A DNA stretch of 64,000 nucleotides from Dasypus novemcinctus (lineage: Eukaryota > Chordata > Mammalia > Cingulata > Dasypodidae). The DNA is taken from positions 68,711,147 through 68,775,146 of the forward strand of contig NC_080694.1 of NCBI RefSeq assembly GCF_030445035.2. Direction: 5' to 3'. Position 1 is the first letter of the stretch; each line of letters starts with the position of its first letter. This document shows positions 24,013 through 34,079 of this stretch, piece by piece. The position numbers and the translations under genes were made by a program. The notes beneath the pieces were generated by a model, which made no database searches, was not told the DNA's origin, and saw only the letters and a program-made list of their open reading frames with translations.

Positions 24013-24138
24013 GTCAAGATACGGGATTATTTTAAGAAAAACCTGAATTCCAATAAGTCTCTAAAAGTTAGAACTGTCAAGATATGGGCTATTCCAAGAA
24101 AAAGCTTAATTCCAGTAAGCCTCTGAAAGCTAAAGCCC
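24013..24138. repeat. diverged tandem repeat, period about 63 bp, two units
   Basis: GTCAAGATACGGGATTAT at 24,013 and GTCAAGATATGGGCTATT at 24,076 start two similar 63-base units. Both carry AAGAAAAA, TTCCAATAAG/TTCCAGTAAG and CTCTAAAAG/CTCTGAAAG words. The units have diverged, so the duplication is old. It lies directly beside the tRNA-Lys gene, on its trailer side. Confidence 0.75.
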
Positions 24139-24158
24139 TCTTAATAACGCAAAGTGCA

Positions 24159-24231
24159 CACCTGAATAGGGACTTGAACCCTATACACTTAGATTAAAAG
24201 CCCAATGCTTTACCAGCTGAGCTACCCAGGT
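24159..24231 (-). tRNA. tRNA-Lys-TTT: tRNA-Lys (anticodon TTT)
   Basis: This 73-base cloverleaf decodes AAA. The acceptor ACCTGGG pairs with TTCAGGT (two G:U pairs). The anticodon loop CTTTTAA sits on TTGGG/TCTAA (two G:U pairs). The T-stem TAGGG/CCCTA is perfect. The B box is GGTTCAAGTCC. The downstream sequence offers only TTT in GCACTTTGCG, so no strong terminator is seen. Several weak pairs suggest a lower-scoring or decaying copy, though the family match is clear. Confidence 0.82.
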
Positions 24232-24239
24232 AACCATTG

Positions 24240-24975
24240 CATATGCCTACTCTCTGTGGTAGTCTAATGTAGGGTCATATTTTTGGCCAATTTCTCTTAT
24301 GTTTCTTATCCTAATTCCTAAATTTCTCCCTAATTCCTATGGTGGGGCAGAGTCTGTTTTAAAGAAATGTTATGAGCACTAGGAACATTTTCTTTTCTTC
24401 TCTGTTTGGTTTGTCTCTTCAAGTTTTCAGAGCTGCAGCATCCCTTGGACAAAGCCCTGCCGGGTTTCAGGCCGCATTGCTAGATCAAGTGCGTTTCATT
24501 TTTTGCCAAATATTGTGACTTCATACCTGCTTTCTTATTTCCCCACTTGCACCTAAATTTCTCCACACAACACTCAAGCTTCATTTTATATCCCTCTCCC
24601 TTGCCTGGTAGCCTCTCTTGCAGCCTTTGTGCACAGTGAGGAAGAGAGTTGGAGAACTTGAAGACTGACGAGAACGTTCCTGATGGACCTCGCTCTGTTG
24701 GTGGAGGGAACTCCACTCAGCACTCCCTAGGCAGGCGGCCCTCACAGCTGGGCGGCTGGAGCGGGAAAACCACGCGGATCGTGTCCTTTGGTCTCGCATT
24801 CAGGGCTGCTTTTCCCAGTGAAGCCACAATCTAAAGGCGTAGAAGCGGTGGTGCTAACCACCGAGCCTTGTTCTGCCAACTACTCGTTACACAAATACCC
24901 ACGGACAAAGGAGATAATTCGTTGTGGAGGGTTCCTAACAGCTATGTGTCCGAGGTAGGGTATCTGAGCGGAAGA
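24240..24975. other. no recognised gene
   Basis: Region downstream of tRNA-Lys on the plus strand. A weak D-arm-like word (GGTGGTTAGCACCACC on the minus strand, about 24,848-24,863) does not extend into a tRNA. Confidence 0.4.
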
Positions 24976-25109
24976 GGCGGCTCTTGGTAAGCAAAGGGGC
25001 CTGGGTTTAATCTTCTGCTCCTCTATGTTTGCTTTTCTTCAAGGCGGCTCTTGGTAAGCAAAGGGGCCTGGGTTTAATCTTCTGCTCCTCTATGTTTGCT
25101 TTTCTTCAA
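24976..25109. repeat. perfect 67-bp tandem duplication
   Basis: Two identical 67-base units lie head to tail at 24,976-25,042 and 25,043-25,109. Each includes GGCGGCTCTTGGTAAGCAAA, GGGCCTGGGTTTAATCTTC and CTATGTTTGCTTTTCTTC. The copies show no difference by eye, so this is either a very recent duplication or an assembly artefact. The unit has a weak B-box-like word (CCTGGGTTTAATC) that could be a remnant of a tRNA, but no cloverleaf fits. Confidence 0.9.
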
Positions 25110-26470
25110 GCCGCACCTCCTTAAACATGTGTGAACCCATCCTTCCTTTCATTTGCTTCCTCTTCTTCCTCCTCTCCCTCCTTTCTTCTTCTCTTCCTCC
25201 ATCATGTCTTTGCTTACTGTTTGCTGTTCACATCCAAGGATAGGATTGTCTTTAGTCCCTACCATTTCAGCTCCATGCGTCTCCCACTCAACATGACTAT
25301 GTCAGCACAAACCACATTAGACTGAGCAAGACAAGAAAGATGGACTTCCCTCAGGACCCCGCAACCCTCGGCCACAACACTCTGTGCAGACTCATATTCA
25401 CGAGCATGGGCAGGATTAAGGCAAGAAAGATAAAGGATGGAACAAAAGAAAACAACAAAAAAGAGGACCATAGATAGTTCCCTACCCCTACTTTCTCAGA
25501 AAATCTGCTCCCACTGACGGTCCCTTACCCTCTTTAACCCTGCAGGCTCCCCTGACAAGTCAGGCCAATAAGGAGACAGCAGGGCTGTACATCCCAGTTC
25601 TTTCTGCATAAGTGGGTGAATGCTGCTCAACAAAATCACATCTCAGAAGAAATGCAGTGCTTTCCAGATTCCAAAGCTGAGAAAACTACTAGAGTTATGC
25701 ATTATGAGAGTTTTGTAGTATGACCGAAATTCTAAATTTGGAGATGCTTAGTCCCAAAGTCTAAAACACCCCCAATTTGATTCAGGGTTTGGCAGGTCAT
25801 TGGTTTAGCAGAAAAAAATAATAATTCTCCTCTTAGAGCTCAGTTATAGAAGCCTTCTGACTACAAACACTTCTCCATCCATTTAATGCAGTTAAATATT
25901 TAGACAGACTGGAGTGGGAGAACAGGGATTCTATGCCCTCAAATAATCCTTGATTCCCCACAAACTACTTTTGTTCACAATATTCAAAAATTTTAAATAA
26001 ATCAAAGAAGACACCAGAGAAAGAACCAGTGAATGGATTTGAAGGAAAATGGAAGTTATCATCTGAGTAAACAAAAGTAAACCATCTCAGAAGTTTTGGC
26101 TATTTAATATCATTCTTTCAAACCTCTTTTCAGTCTTGTCAAAGAATTCTCTGGAAGAAAGAAATTGTGATGGATTTGCTCAGTCCTCACCCTTACTCTA
26201 CTTCCTTGCCTGCTCAGAAACTCTTTTCTCTCCCAGACTGAACAAAAAATACCATATCATTTAAAATTTATGCAGTTTCAAGGTTTGGGCCTTTCAGCTT
26301 TGGGCACAAAATCTATTTGTGAGGAGCTATGGAGCTGTAACAGGAAAACCTCAGAACTTGTGAATGTGCTTGAAACATTCCAGATGGTGGGGAGCCTACC
26401 CAGTGAGCTCTGGAATTCCATTCTCCCCTTCCACGAAAGCCAATGTGTTCCTAACTGGGGACCAAACCAG
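25110..26470. other. no recognised gene; pyrimidine-rich patch
   Basis: CTTCCTCTTC-type pyrimidine tract at about 25,140-25,200. Otherwise AT-rich unique-looking DNA. Confidence 0.35.
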
Positions 26471-26489
26471 AAGCTGCTGTTATACTCAG

Positions 26490-26925
26490 TCTAACGCTGC
26501 TGAGAGACCATTTCAAGAAAGAAAAGGACCTAACTATAGTATATTAAAACCTTCCACCAATGATAAAAATGAAGTATGCTGAGTGAAAGAAACTACACCA
26601 AATGTACTATATACTTTGGACTCCATCTATACAAAATAGAAATACACAAAAGGAAATACAACAGTAATTATGAATGGCACATGAAAGATAGAGATTGGGA
26701 GGTGACTACTAAGTGGAAGGGATTTCTTCTCCTATGTGTTTTTGGGGTTCCCCCCCCCCTTTTTTTTTTCTCTTTGCGGAGTAAAGAAAATGCTCTAATA
26801 GTATTTGAAATGATGAATCCACAATTCTGTGGTTATACCAAATGTCATTCATTGTACAATTTAGATGGCTTGTATGGTTTATTAATGTCTCAGTAAAATT
26901 GATTTTAAAAAAGAAAGAAAGGGAC
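26490..26925 (+). mobile_element. L1 LINE 3' end, sense
   Basis: The segment reads 'gagtgaaagaaactacacc' then 'gtatttgaaatgatgaatcc', 'gtacaatttagatggcttg' and a terminal 'tcagtaaaattgatttt' with an A-rich tail AAAAAAGAAAGAAAGGG. This is the sense L1 3' UTR up to its poly-A tail. A C/T homopolymer (26,750-26,770) interrupts it. Confidence 0.65.
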
Positions 26926-27660
26926 TTAACGGAATCAATGACATAGGAAACAGCAGGAGACCTTCCCTTGGTCTAACCAGAGCCAGGCAGTAGCCTCTGC
27001 TGGTCTCAGAATGGATAATTACCTTATGAATTAGATACCTCAGGACATACCACCTACTGTGAAGCAGATTCAGGAGCTAAGAGACAAGTTTGTGGGTGAG
27101 GGAAGACCGATGTCTGGGGGAGGAAAGATGCTGGGCATGGAAAAGGAGTATTGTTGGCTTTTCCAAATAACTGGACACTTCCAGGAAACCAAGACAATGA
27201 GAAAAAATGAATTTAATTGCCTTACTTTAGGAATTGTGGCTTTCTCACCTCTCCTACACTAGGAATATCGGGGGCAAAGGTGGTGTTCCGAGGGCACGGT
27301 GGAGCATACAAAGCAATCCTGGACTGTCAGGTGGATTCAGCCACAGGTGAGCTACGGGACCACCTTTAGGTCAAATAAGAGTGTGTGTGGGGGGGGAAGG
27401 GTGGGAGGCTGTGAGCATTTCGGTGAGACAAGAGCTCCCCAAGGCCATTTTGGCCCTCTCTGTCCCAAATGAAGTTATTTAGACGGCATCAAACTGCACC
27501 TGAGACAATGCAACCATTTATGTAATTGGAGAGAGAGAACAAACAATATTATCGAAACTGTTTAATATGCGTAGGGTAGATTCTTGTTTTCTTACAACTT
27601 CTTCCTCTGCCACATGTCAGAACAATACAAAAAGTTAATGTAACTGGATACAAAAACAGA
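26926..27660. other. no recognised gene
   Basis: Contains a short piece at 27,263-27,345 that ends in GTGAGC and could mimic an exon with a donor, but no protein family is recognisable in any frame. A short (GT)n/G run lies at 27,380-27,395. Confidence 0.35.
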
Positions 27661-27699
27661 AGCGTCAGTGTCATCTCCGGAAACTCAGGTCCCGGTGAG

Positions 27700-29450
27700 C
27701 AGACAAGAAAGAAGCGGAATTCACACTTCTGGCGCCCCGTGGAGGCCGACGAGTGAGGGTCACCGAGCCCCCCCGTCGCCAGCGCCGGGCCAGCGCGGGG
27801 TCGGGGAAGCTGGCACTGCCTGGTCTGGGACGCCGAGGCTCTGTGCCCAGCGGCCCCGGGACGAGGGGAGGGGATGGGGGCGAGGCCCCCAGGGGGGCGT
27901 CCAGCGACAGGAGCTCCGTCTCTGCCAAGTCCGTCCTTCAGACCCTCCCGCTGGACCCGCAAAGGGCAGGTGCTTCTCGCCTTCACCCAGATTTGCCGCA
28001 GCAGCGGTCGCAGGCGCCCGCTCCCGGGAGCCCTGAGCCGCCTGCGCCCGGGGCTCCCCGCCGCCTTTGCAGAGCAGCCGGGGTCGGCCCGCCCTGGCCT
28101 TCGGGTTCACGGGAGCGAGGTGGGCTCCCTGGGACACTTAACACCGGAGCGGAGGCAGGAGAGGCGAAGGGGCAGCGCGAGGGATCCGGAGCGAGGGGCA
28201 GCGGGGGCTGGAGACGGGGCTGCGGGGCTGCAGCGGTGCGGGGAGAGCGAGCGGGAGCCGGGGTGCGGGAGCCGCGGCTGGAGCGAGGCCCGAGCGCCCA
28301 TGTCCCGGCGCGTCCTCCGGCCCGGGCGGGAGGAGGCCAGGCCCCGCGGGGGCTGCGGGCGCCGGGCCCGCGAAGGCCTCCTCCAGGCCTGGGCTGCCGC
28401 GGCCGGGGGCGTCGGGCGGCCCCTCGGGGGCGGGAGCGCTAGGGAGGGCGCCCCGGGTGGAGTGTCCTTTTGGGGACAGGACGGCCCGCTGGCGTTGGTG
28501 GGCTCGAGGGGAGCCGTCCCCCTTCCCCTGAGGCTGTGTGAGAGGAGCGGAAGGTGCAGCAGGATCCGCCGTCTGGGGCCGAAGCGCCTCGGGGGCTGTT
28601 GGGGGCGGATGTCTGCAGCGAGTTGAGCTCAGAATACAAGACAGGAGAAAGGAGGCGGGACAGGAGGGGTTTACCAAGGGAGGGACGGGACCCGCCTGCT
28701 GGCCGCTCAGGGGTCTCCTCGGGAGCACAGGCTGCTGCACGCCGGGAAGGTTTTTCCAGCTACGTTCACGCCTGTCACAGGTTTTCACAACTTGGTCCCA
28801 CACCAGCGCATCGGCCGAGCAGCTAGGCGGTGGCTGGCGAGGGCCGGGTGGAAAGGACCCAGCTCCTCACGCGAGGAGAGGAAGCACCGCGGCCTGTCGC
28901 GGGACCTGCAGGCGTCCAGGCGTGTCCACTAGGGCCAGGCAGGCCCACAGAGGTGACGGGGCCACAGGCACTGCGCTGCGGAGCGTCTCCTGGCGTCGGC
29001 TGTGCGCTCATCCACGGAAGAAACAAGGGCTCTTGGGGTGACCTCCACAGCCCCCCAAAATACTGGGGTCCGGAAGAGATGAGGACTCTCCCAGCCCCCG
29101 AGGAGGCAACCGCAGCCCTTGTTCCGCTTTCCTCGCGGGTTTGAGGCCCTGGTGAGAAGGGCAGGAGCCCTGGCGGCTCTCCCTCCCCAGCGGGCACCTG
29201 GCAGGCGCGTCTCCCCCCTCACTTTTGGGCAGCGCTTCTCCAGCTTCAGCGTCAGGCTCCGGGAGCGCAGGTGCAGCCCGGGTCACGGCCACCGCCGGAT
29301 TTCCCATCCAGTCCATGGGGGACAGGGGAGGGGGGGGGGGGGGGGGAAGGTTGGAACCTGCCCTGACCTGTAACCAGCGCTCCACCCCCACTCCCCACCC
29401 GACCGCCCCTCCTGTGCAGTGTCGGCTCTAGGGAACATGCCACTGTTTGC
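27700..29450. promoter_or_regulatory. CpG-island-like block without a recognised gene
   Basis: About 1.75 kb of strongly GC- and CpG-rich DNA stands out from the AT-rich flanks. Long overlapping open frames exist on both strands (for example 27,753-28,442, 27,874-28,626 and complement 28,138-28,803). Overlap in several frames and Arg/Ala/Gly/Pro-rich composition are what GC-rich random sequence gives, and I recognise no domain. It could be a promoter or first exon of a gene continuing elsewhere, or an unannotated lncRNA start. It lies about 1.2 kb from the tRNA-Ala-TGC/Phe pair on its right side. Confidence 0.55.
29330..29346 (+). repeat. 17-base G run (possible G-quadruplex)
   Basis: An uninterrupted run of 17 G, preceded by GGGGGACAGGGGAGG, lies at the edge of the CpG-rich block. 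Such a run can fold into a G-quadruplex and is also prone to sequencing or assembly error. Confidence 0.8.
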
Positions 29451-29994
29451 CTGCAGTGACTGGAGAGCACAAATAATAATAGTAAAAACAGTAAGTACCT
29501 GGAATGATCGCACTGGCCGGTAGATAAAATGCCTCCTAAGGTACATAACTGGCCCAGGGCCCACCGCCAGTCCTCAGCCAAGGTTTCAAGGCCACAGTCT
29601 CTCCTGAGCGCCTGCTGTGGGCATTTTCGCTGGACAAGGGCATCAAGAAGGACACCCCAGCCTGGTAAGGGGTGTCAGACAGGCCAACGGGGAGCAAACC
29701 CCATTCCCTTCCCTCTCAAAGAGGCGTTGATTCAACAGGAAATACGTGCACAGGTAGCTCCAGTGTAGAAATCATCAAGGCTTGGAAATCCTGAAAAGGT
29801 GCACCAAATTCCTGTGTATTTTCTGGTCTTACAAAGCAGATGGGATCCGGCTGATCCTGAAGAACAGAGGAAGTGGCTCTTCACCAGCGGAGCCCGCCAA
29901 CACGCCTGCGGAATTCGCATTTTACTTGCATCCATTTTCATTATGATGGAAACCCTTCCTGGTTTAAATGGAGCCCTTGTTGGATGTGAACCGC
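29451..29994. other. no recognised gene
   Basis: Falling GC content outside the CpG island. Short open frames only. Confidence 0.35.
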
Positions 29995-30052
29995 GATCCC
30001 CTGGCATTGCTTATTCAGAGCTAGATCCCCTGGCATTGCTTATTCAGAGCTA
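29995..30052. repeat. perfect 29-bp tandem duplication
   Basis: Two identical units, each beginning GATCCCCTGGCATTGC and ending TTATTCAGAGCTA, lie at 29,995-30,023 and 30,024-30,052. No difference is visible, so this is a recent slippage or an assembly artefact. Confidence 0.9.
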
Positions 30053-30240
30053 AAACGACGGGGGAAATGGGATGAGAACACACAGGAAAGTGGGTATTAG
30101 GAACGTCAGTTGGGAATGAGTCGAGCCGTATTTACTTCTTACTTTCGGGCGTGGAAGGCCTCTAATTCGCGGCACTCTTTATTCGGTTGTCCAGCGTCTT
30201 GCCACGCACTCACATAAAAACCCCGCATTTGAAGCGGTAT

Positions 30241-30372
30241 TTTTTTTTTCTTTTTCCGTAGGTGGGAAGCCGGCACTCAAGCCCTGAGCCACGTCGGCGC
30301 CGCTGAGCTGGTTTCTTCGTTTGTTTGCTTTCGCGGGTGCTCAGACTCTTGAGCCACCTCCGCGCGCCTCTT
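30241..30372 (-). repeat. two possible short SINE heads, antisense (DAS-like)
   Basis: On the minus strand, GGCGCCGACGTGGCTCAGGG followed by a CTTCCCACCTACGG word and an A-rich tail matches a short DAS head (about 30,241-30,302). A second, shorter GCGGAGGTGGCTCAAGAG head begins near 30,368. Target duplications were not found. Confidence 0.5.
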
Positions 30373-30519
30373 CAGTGGGCAGAACTGGCGGCGCTCTCTG
30401 CGCAGGCCAGTGGGGGAGACCCGTGGTGGCCCCTGTGTCTCCTCTGAGGGAAACCGTCAGAAGGCGCTGATCGTTTTCCTCTTCCCTCTGTCTTGCTTCT
30501 CTTTACCAATAGTATAAAA

Positions 30520-30650
30520 TGGGGGCCGAGGTGGCCCGGGGCTTAACAGGCAGGCTCTGTTTCGGGTTGGGTTGGAGCCGGCTCTTTCATCTCCTTCACT
30601 CTTGGGGTCCTCTAGTAGGGTTGCACCGATAACAGAGAGTACCGGTGTGC
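30520..30650 (+). repeat. tRNA-derived SINE-like segment (weak)
   Basis: GGGGGCCGAGGTGGCCCGGGG resembles a degraded DAS A box, and an A-rich (GAAA)n tail follows at 30,654-30,668 before the tRNA-Ala-TGC gene. The match is weak. Confidence 0.35.
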
Positions 30651-30681
30651 AGAAAGAAAGAAAGAAAGCGCCCGTGACTCA

Positions 30682-30753
30682 TGGAGGTGCCGGGGATTGA
30701 ACCCGGGGCCTCGTGCATGCAAAGCACGCGCTCTACCGCTGAGCTACACCCCC
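30682..30753 (-). tRNA. tRNA-Ala-TGC: tRNA-Ala (anticodon TGC)
   Basis: This 72-base cloverleaf decodes GCA. The acceptor GGGGGTG pairs with CACCTCC and the discriminator is A. The anticodon TGC lies at complement 30,719-30,721. The A box is TAGCTCAGCGG and the B box is GGTTCAATCCC. Downstream on the minus strand lies CTTTCTTTCTTTC rather than a clean TTTT, so termination would rely on a T-rich but interrupted stretch. It is otherwise like the human gene, and the nearest neighbour is tRNA-Phe at 31,298. Confidence 0.95.
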
Positions 30754-30759
30754 TCCCAG

Positions 30760-31297
30760 GTTCTGGGTAAGCGAAGGCCGTTCAGTGTAGGATTATGTAC
30801 TTCTTGCGGCTCTTGCAAGGTGGTAATGGTGTTTAGTGTTAATGGGCCTCAGCAGCGATTTTGAACAGAAGGTACTCAGGAACCTGTCAGGAAAACTGAT
30901 TGTTTTCTTGATCTTCTTTTCCCCTTTGCAGTGTCACTAAAGAGTAAGACAGATAAAGAAGGGCCGGAAGAAGACACAGAGAAGCAGCTCCCTAGTTCAT
31001 TTTCATTTCCCTTAGTTTTCTGAGCAATGTTCGGGTCGTGCAACTCCGGGGGCGACCACGCAGGAAAGCTTCCTCCTGTTTGGCGTGATCCGCCCCTTTT
31101 CCTCTCTCTTCCTCTGTCAGCGGGTCCATTTGAAAACTGGATCGCGTTTTCGTACCTGGACTGCCCCGGAGCGCATGTGTTCCCAGGTGAATGAATAGGT
31201 GAAATTTGAAAGATAAGATTAACTCTGAAAAACACTGGAACATGGCCAATGACAAAACATTATTTTTTGAAAGACAGCCCTGGAGCACTTTTCAGGG
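30760..31297. other. no recognised gene
   Basis: Spacer between two divergently oriented tRNA genes. No repeat or protein domain recognised. Confidence 0.4.
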
Positions 31298-31370
31298 GCC
31301 GAAATAGCTCAGTTGGGAGAGCGTTAGACTGAAGATCTAAAGGTCCCTGGTTCAATCCCGGGTTTCGGCA
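31298..31370 (+). tRNA. tRNA-Phe-GAA: tRNA-Phe (anticodon GAA)
   Basis: This 73-base cloverleaf decodes UUC/UUU. The acceptor GCCGAAA pairs with TTTCGGC and the discriminator is A. The anticodon GAA is at 31,331-31,333. The A box is TAGCTCAGTTGG and the B box is GGTTCAATCCC. A TTTTT terminator sits at 31,382-31,386. The sequence is essentially the mammalian tRNA-Phe, and it looks functional. Confidence 0.97.
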
Positions 31371-31564
31371 ACTTCAGCTACTTTTTGCATAATGATTTTC
31401 CCTCCTTAATAGTTGCATCCTAAATCGCAAAAGTGTACGTATCACTAAGATTTTGCTAATCCAATCAAAGAACTTTCTCCTTTGGTAGTATATTCCACTC
31501 AAGTTTTCCATGAAGTGTTAACTGACAGTACATATTTTATTCAAGGTTTCAAAACCTGGGAAAA

Positions 31565-32306
31565 TTACTCAGGAGACCTGAATCTCTGGACTGTCCATGT
31601 GACACCCAGACCCTGAACCTCAGCAGACTTGCAACTCCTACCCTCTGGATTATTGGACTTACCCCTGCCAGCTAATAGGGAGGTGAAGAAGGTCAACCAC
31701 CACACCAGGGAGCCAAGAGTGCCTACAACTGAAAGCAGGAGAATTGTATCCAGCATCCATGTGGAATCTAAGCCCCCTCTTGATATAGAGGTGGAGTGGA
31801 CATAACCATCCCGGGGTCCACAGGATGGAGAAATAGAGTATGGATAAGAGTGGATTTACTGATATTCTACTACGGAACTATTGTGGTAAGTAATAGAAGA
31901 AATTGTAGCATTGATGTGGAGAAAGTGGCCACGGTAGCTGCTGAGGGTAGGAAGAGGGAGGAAGAGATATGAAGTGGAGGCATTTTCAGGACTTGGGTGG
32001 TGCTGCAGGGGCAGATGCTGGACATTGTATGTCCTGCCATGGCCCACAGGATGGCCTGGAGGAGAGTGTGAACTACAATGTAAACTATAATCCATGTGGT
32101 GCAGCAGTGCTCCAAAATGTGTTCACCAAATGCAATGACTGTCCCACGATGATGAAAGAGGTTGTTGATGTGGGAGGAGTGGGGTGAGGGAGGTGGAAGG
32201 TATATGGGGGACCTACTATATATTTTTAATGTAACATTTTTTTTAAAAAAAGAGAGAGAGGAAAATAAAATAAAATAGGATGAGAGTCCTGTGAAAAAGA
32301 AAAAAA
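31565..32306 (+). mobile_element. 5'-truncated L1 LINE 3' UTR with target duplication
   Basis: A 740-base block ends in 'gatgtgggaggagtggggtg', then 'ggtatatgggggacctac', and a T-rich/A-rich tail. It is flanked by near-identical direct repeats, AAAACCTGGGAAAATTA at 31,551-31,567 and AAAACCTGGGAAATTA at 32,307-32,322. Such a duplication plus a 3' A-tail is the signature of LINE-driven insertion. The 3' sequence matches what I recall of the armadillo L1 3' UTR. The family name is from memory. Confidence 0.7.
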
Positions 32307-32493
32307 AAAACCTGGGAAATTATCGGGGTAAGAATTTCCAACAAGCTAATGCCATTGCACGTACTCATTTCTGCTTTGATAAAACCTGTGTGTGGTTGGT
32401 GAAAGGTGGCTTTAATCACAAGAAATGTACAAAAGAGCCACTTTACTGTATGAGTGTATGTAACTTGCCATTGAATTACTTAAAGATTAAGAG

Positions 32494-32660
32494 TGTGGAG
32501 GTGGGTCAGGCGGTCAGGCACCCCACCTCCAAAACTATGAGGCTCCCAGGTTCAGCTCGCGAGTGCCCCCTAAGGAAAACAAGGGAGACAGATACTGCAA
32601 GTGGAAAACAAGAGAGTGGGGAGAAGTAGCTGAAAGTAAACTCCTAAAAAAACAAAGGAA
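32494..32660 (+). repeat. DAS-type SINE, short class, degraded
   Basis: The A box TGGAGGTGGGTCAGGCGGTCAGG and the B box CTCCCAGGTTCAGCTCGC resemble a short DAS head. A purine-rich tail ends in AAAAAAACAAAGG. Target duplication is not clear. Confidence 0.5.
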
Positions 32661-32709
32661 AATCCTTACAGATTGAGACTATTTCACATCTGTTTTTGCT
32701 TTCTCGGCC

Positions 32710-33252
32710 TCACTGTCCTGATACCACCGAGCCTCCTCTTATCAATCCACATAATGGTAGAAATATTTGAGGCAGGTGGGCTGTGAAGGGCCTCCCGTAA
32801 CGTAATAAGCCTATGAAGGCGTGTAGGTCCTTTGCAGTGTAGGGACTTGGACACATTTCTACTTTATCTACAACTGCTGCCAGACGGCCTTCGTCGTACG
32901 GGATCACACCGCCCCGGTGTTGGACAGGCCGTCCAGGCCCGGCTTCTTGGAGGGTGGGCGGCCCATCCTGGGTGTGCCAGAAGGCGCTGTAGGCGCGGGC
33001 TCGCCCTTTCTGGGGATGCCCTACTGCCGAATGTGAGCGTAACCGCACCGATGTGTGGGACTCGGCGGCAGCCGCGGTGTCCCCGGCTTGCTCGGTGAGC
33101 TGCCACCATCCCCAGCCAGTCGGTGAGGCGCCATAGGGACCTTTTGGCAAAACCTGGAGAGTCGCCGCCGCCTCGCCCCACACGCGCACGTCGGCCCTGG
33201 GTTCTTCAGCTAGTGGGGTGCTGAGCCGGGAGCTGGCTGGGTGAACGCGCAA
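32710..33252 (-). pseudogene. possible Ty3/gypsy-like (LTR retrotransposon) pol fossil
   Basis: The C-terminal half of a minus-strand frame resembles the thumb/connection part of a Ty3-type reverse transcriptase. There is an AAVVDKVEMCPSPYTAKDLH stretch, then AFIGLLRYGRPF and LPQIFLPLCGLIR. These compare to the family order 'P.N..ELR.FLGL..YYR.FI......PL..L'. The N-terminal half is not recognisable. Old mammalian gypsy-like fossils (MamGyp) are known, and domesticated gypsy-derived genes exist, so both are possible. The block is CpG-rich, which is unusual for an ancient fossil. Only the short motif supports the call. Confidence 0.42.
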
Positions 33253-33259
33253 CAGAGCT

Positions 33260-33925
33260 CTTCTAACTGCGCCCTAAGTTGTCCGGAAGCACCGCAGTAT
33301 CGGGCACCTCGGCAAGAACTGGAGGAACAGCCCTACTTAATTCTCAGTCATCAACTGTCATTCTCCACCTACCATCGGGTTTTCCCACCAGCCAAAAGAA
33401 CTAGTAAATGACTTCTGTGAGAGCCCTGGCTTCCAAAAACATCAATATATCTACTCATTCCTTCAAAATTTACACGAAATGCTCAGAATTGCTGGACCCA
33501 CAGCACTACAAAAAAAGAACTTAATACATAGAGTTTACGATTTGATTTTTGTCTTGCAATGAGGATGAAGTGTATTTTTTCTGATACAGTAACCATTTAT
33601 CTCTGGAAAAATAACTCACTCATACCCAATATACTTTATTCTGGAAAATGCAGGCATGGAAAGTACATTTTTAACACACCTAGGACCAGTGAAAAGATTG
33701 TAACTGGTTGGGTGCCATTTTCAAAAAACTGACAGAACAAAACTTGACATGGTTTTCGTGTCAAAAGCTTTAACGTATTGCTCTGGAGTTTTAATTTACA
33801 CCCAGGATTTTCTTTGCCATATAGTCTTTGAAATCTCCACCCTATATTTTCTACGGTTTTCTCACAGTAAGTTCTTGACTTTTGCATCCTATCCTTTCTT
33901 CCCTTAAATCACAGACGTAGACCTC
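33260..33925. other. no recognised gene
   Basis: AT-rich unique-looking sequence. No domain or named repeat. Confidence 0.35.
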
Positions 33926-33929
33926 CTTG

Positions 33930-34077
33930 GATACTAGACCCTTATCAGGTATATATATGATTTGCAAATATTTTCCACCATTCTCTAGGTTGTCTTTTCC
34001 TTTGCTTGATAATGTCCTTTGATGCACAATAACTTTTAATCTTTATGAAGTTTGATTCATTTATTACCCTCATCATT
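33930..34077 (-). mobile_element. old L1 3' region fragment, antisense
   Basis: The words 'gatttgcaaatattttccacc', 'ggttgtcttttcctttgcttg', 'ttgatgcacaataactttta' and 'gaagtttgattcatttatt' are the antisense of L1 sequence. Non-coding relic. Confidence 0.65.
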
Positions 34078-34079
34078 TC

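Noticed and set aside
24843-24866. tRNA-like D-arm word on the minus strand
   Set aside because: No anticodon or T-arm follows at the right distance.
27263-27345. Exon-like piece ending in GTGAGC
   Set aside because: No recognisable protein in any frame and no supporting acceptor or partner exon. Likely chance.
27753-28803. Long open frames of 220-250 codons in the CpG-rich block, on both strands
   Set aside because: They overlap in multiple phases, are Arg/Gly/Ala/Pro-rich and match no family I know. GC-rich DNA has few stop codons by chance.
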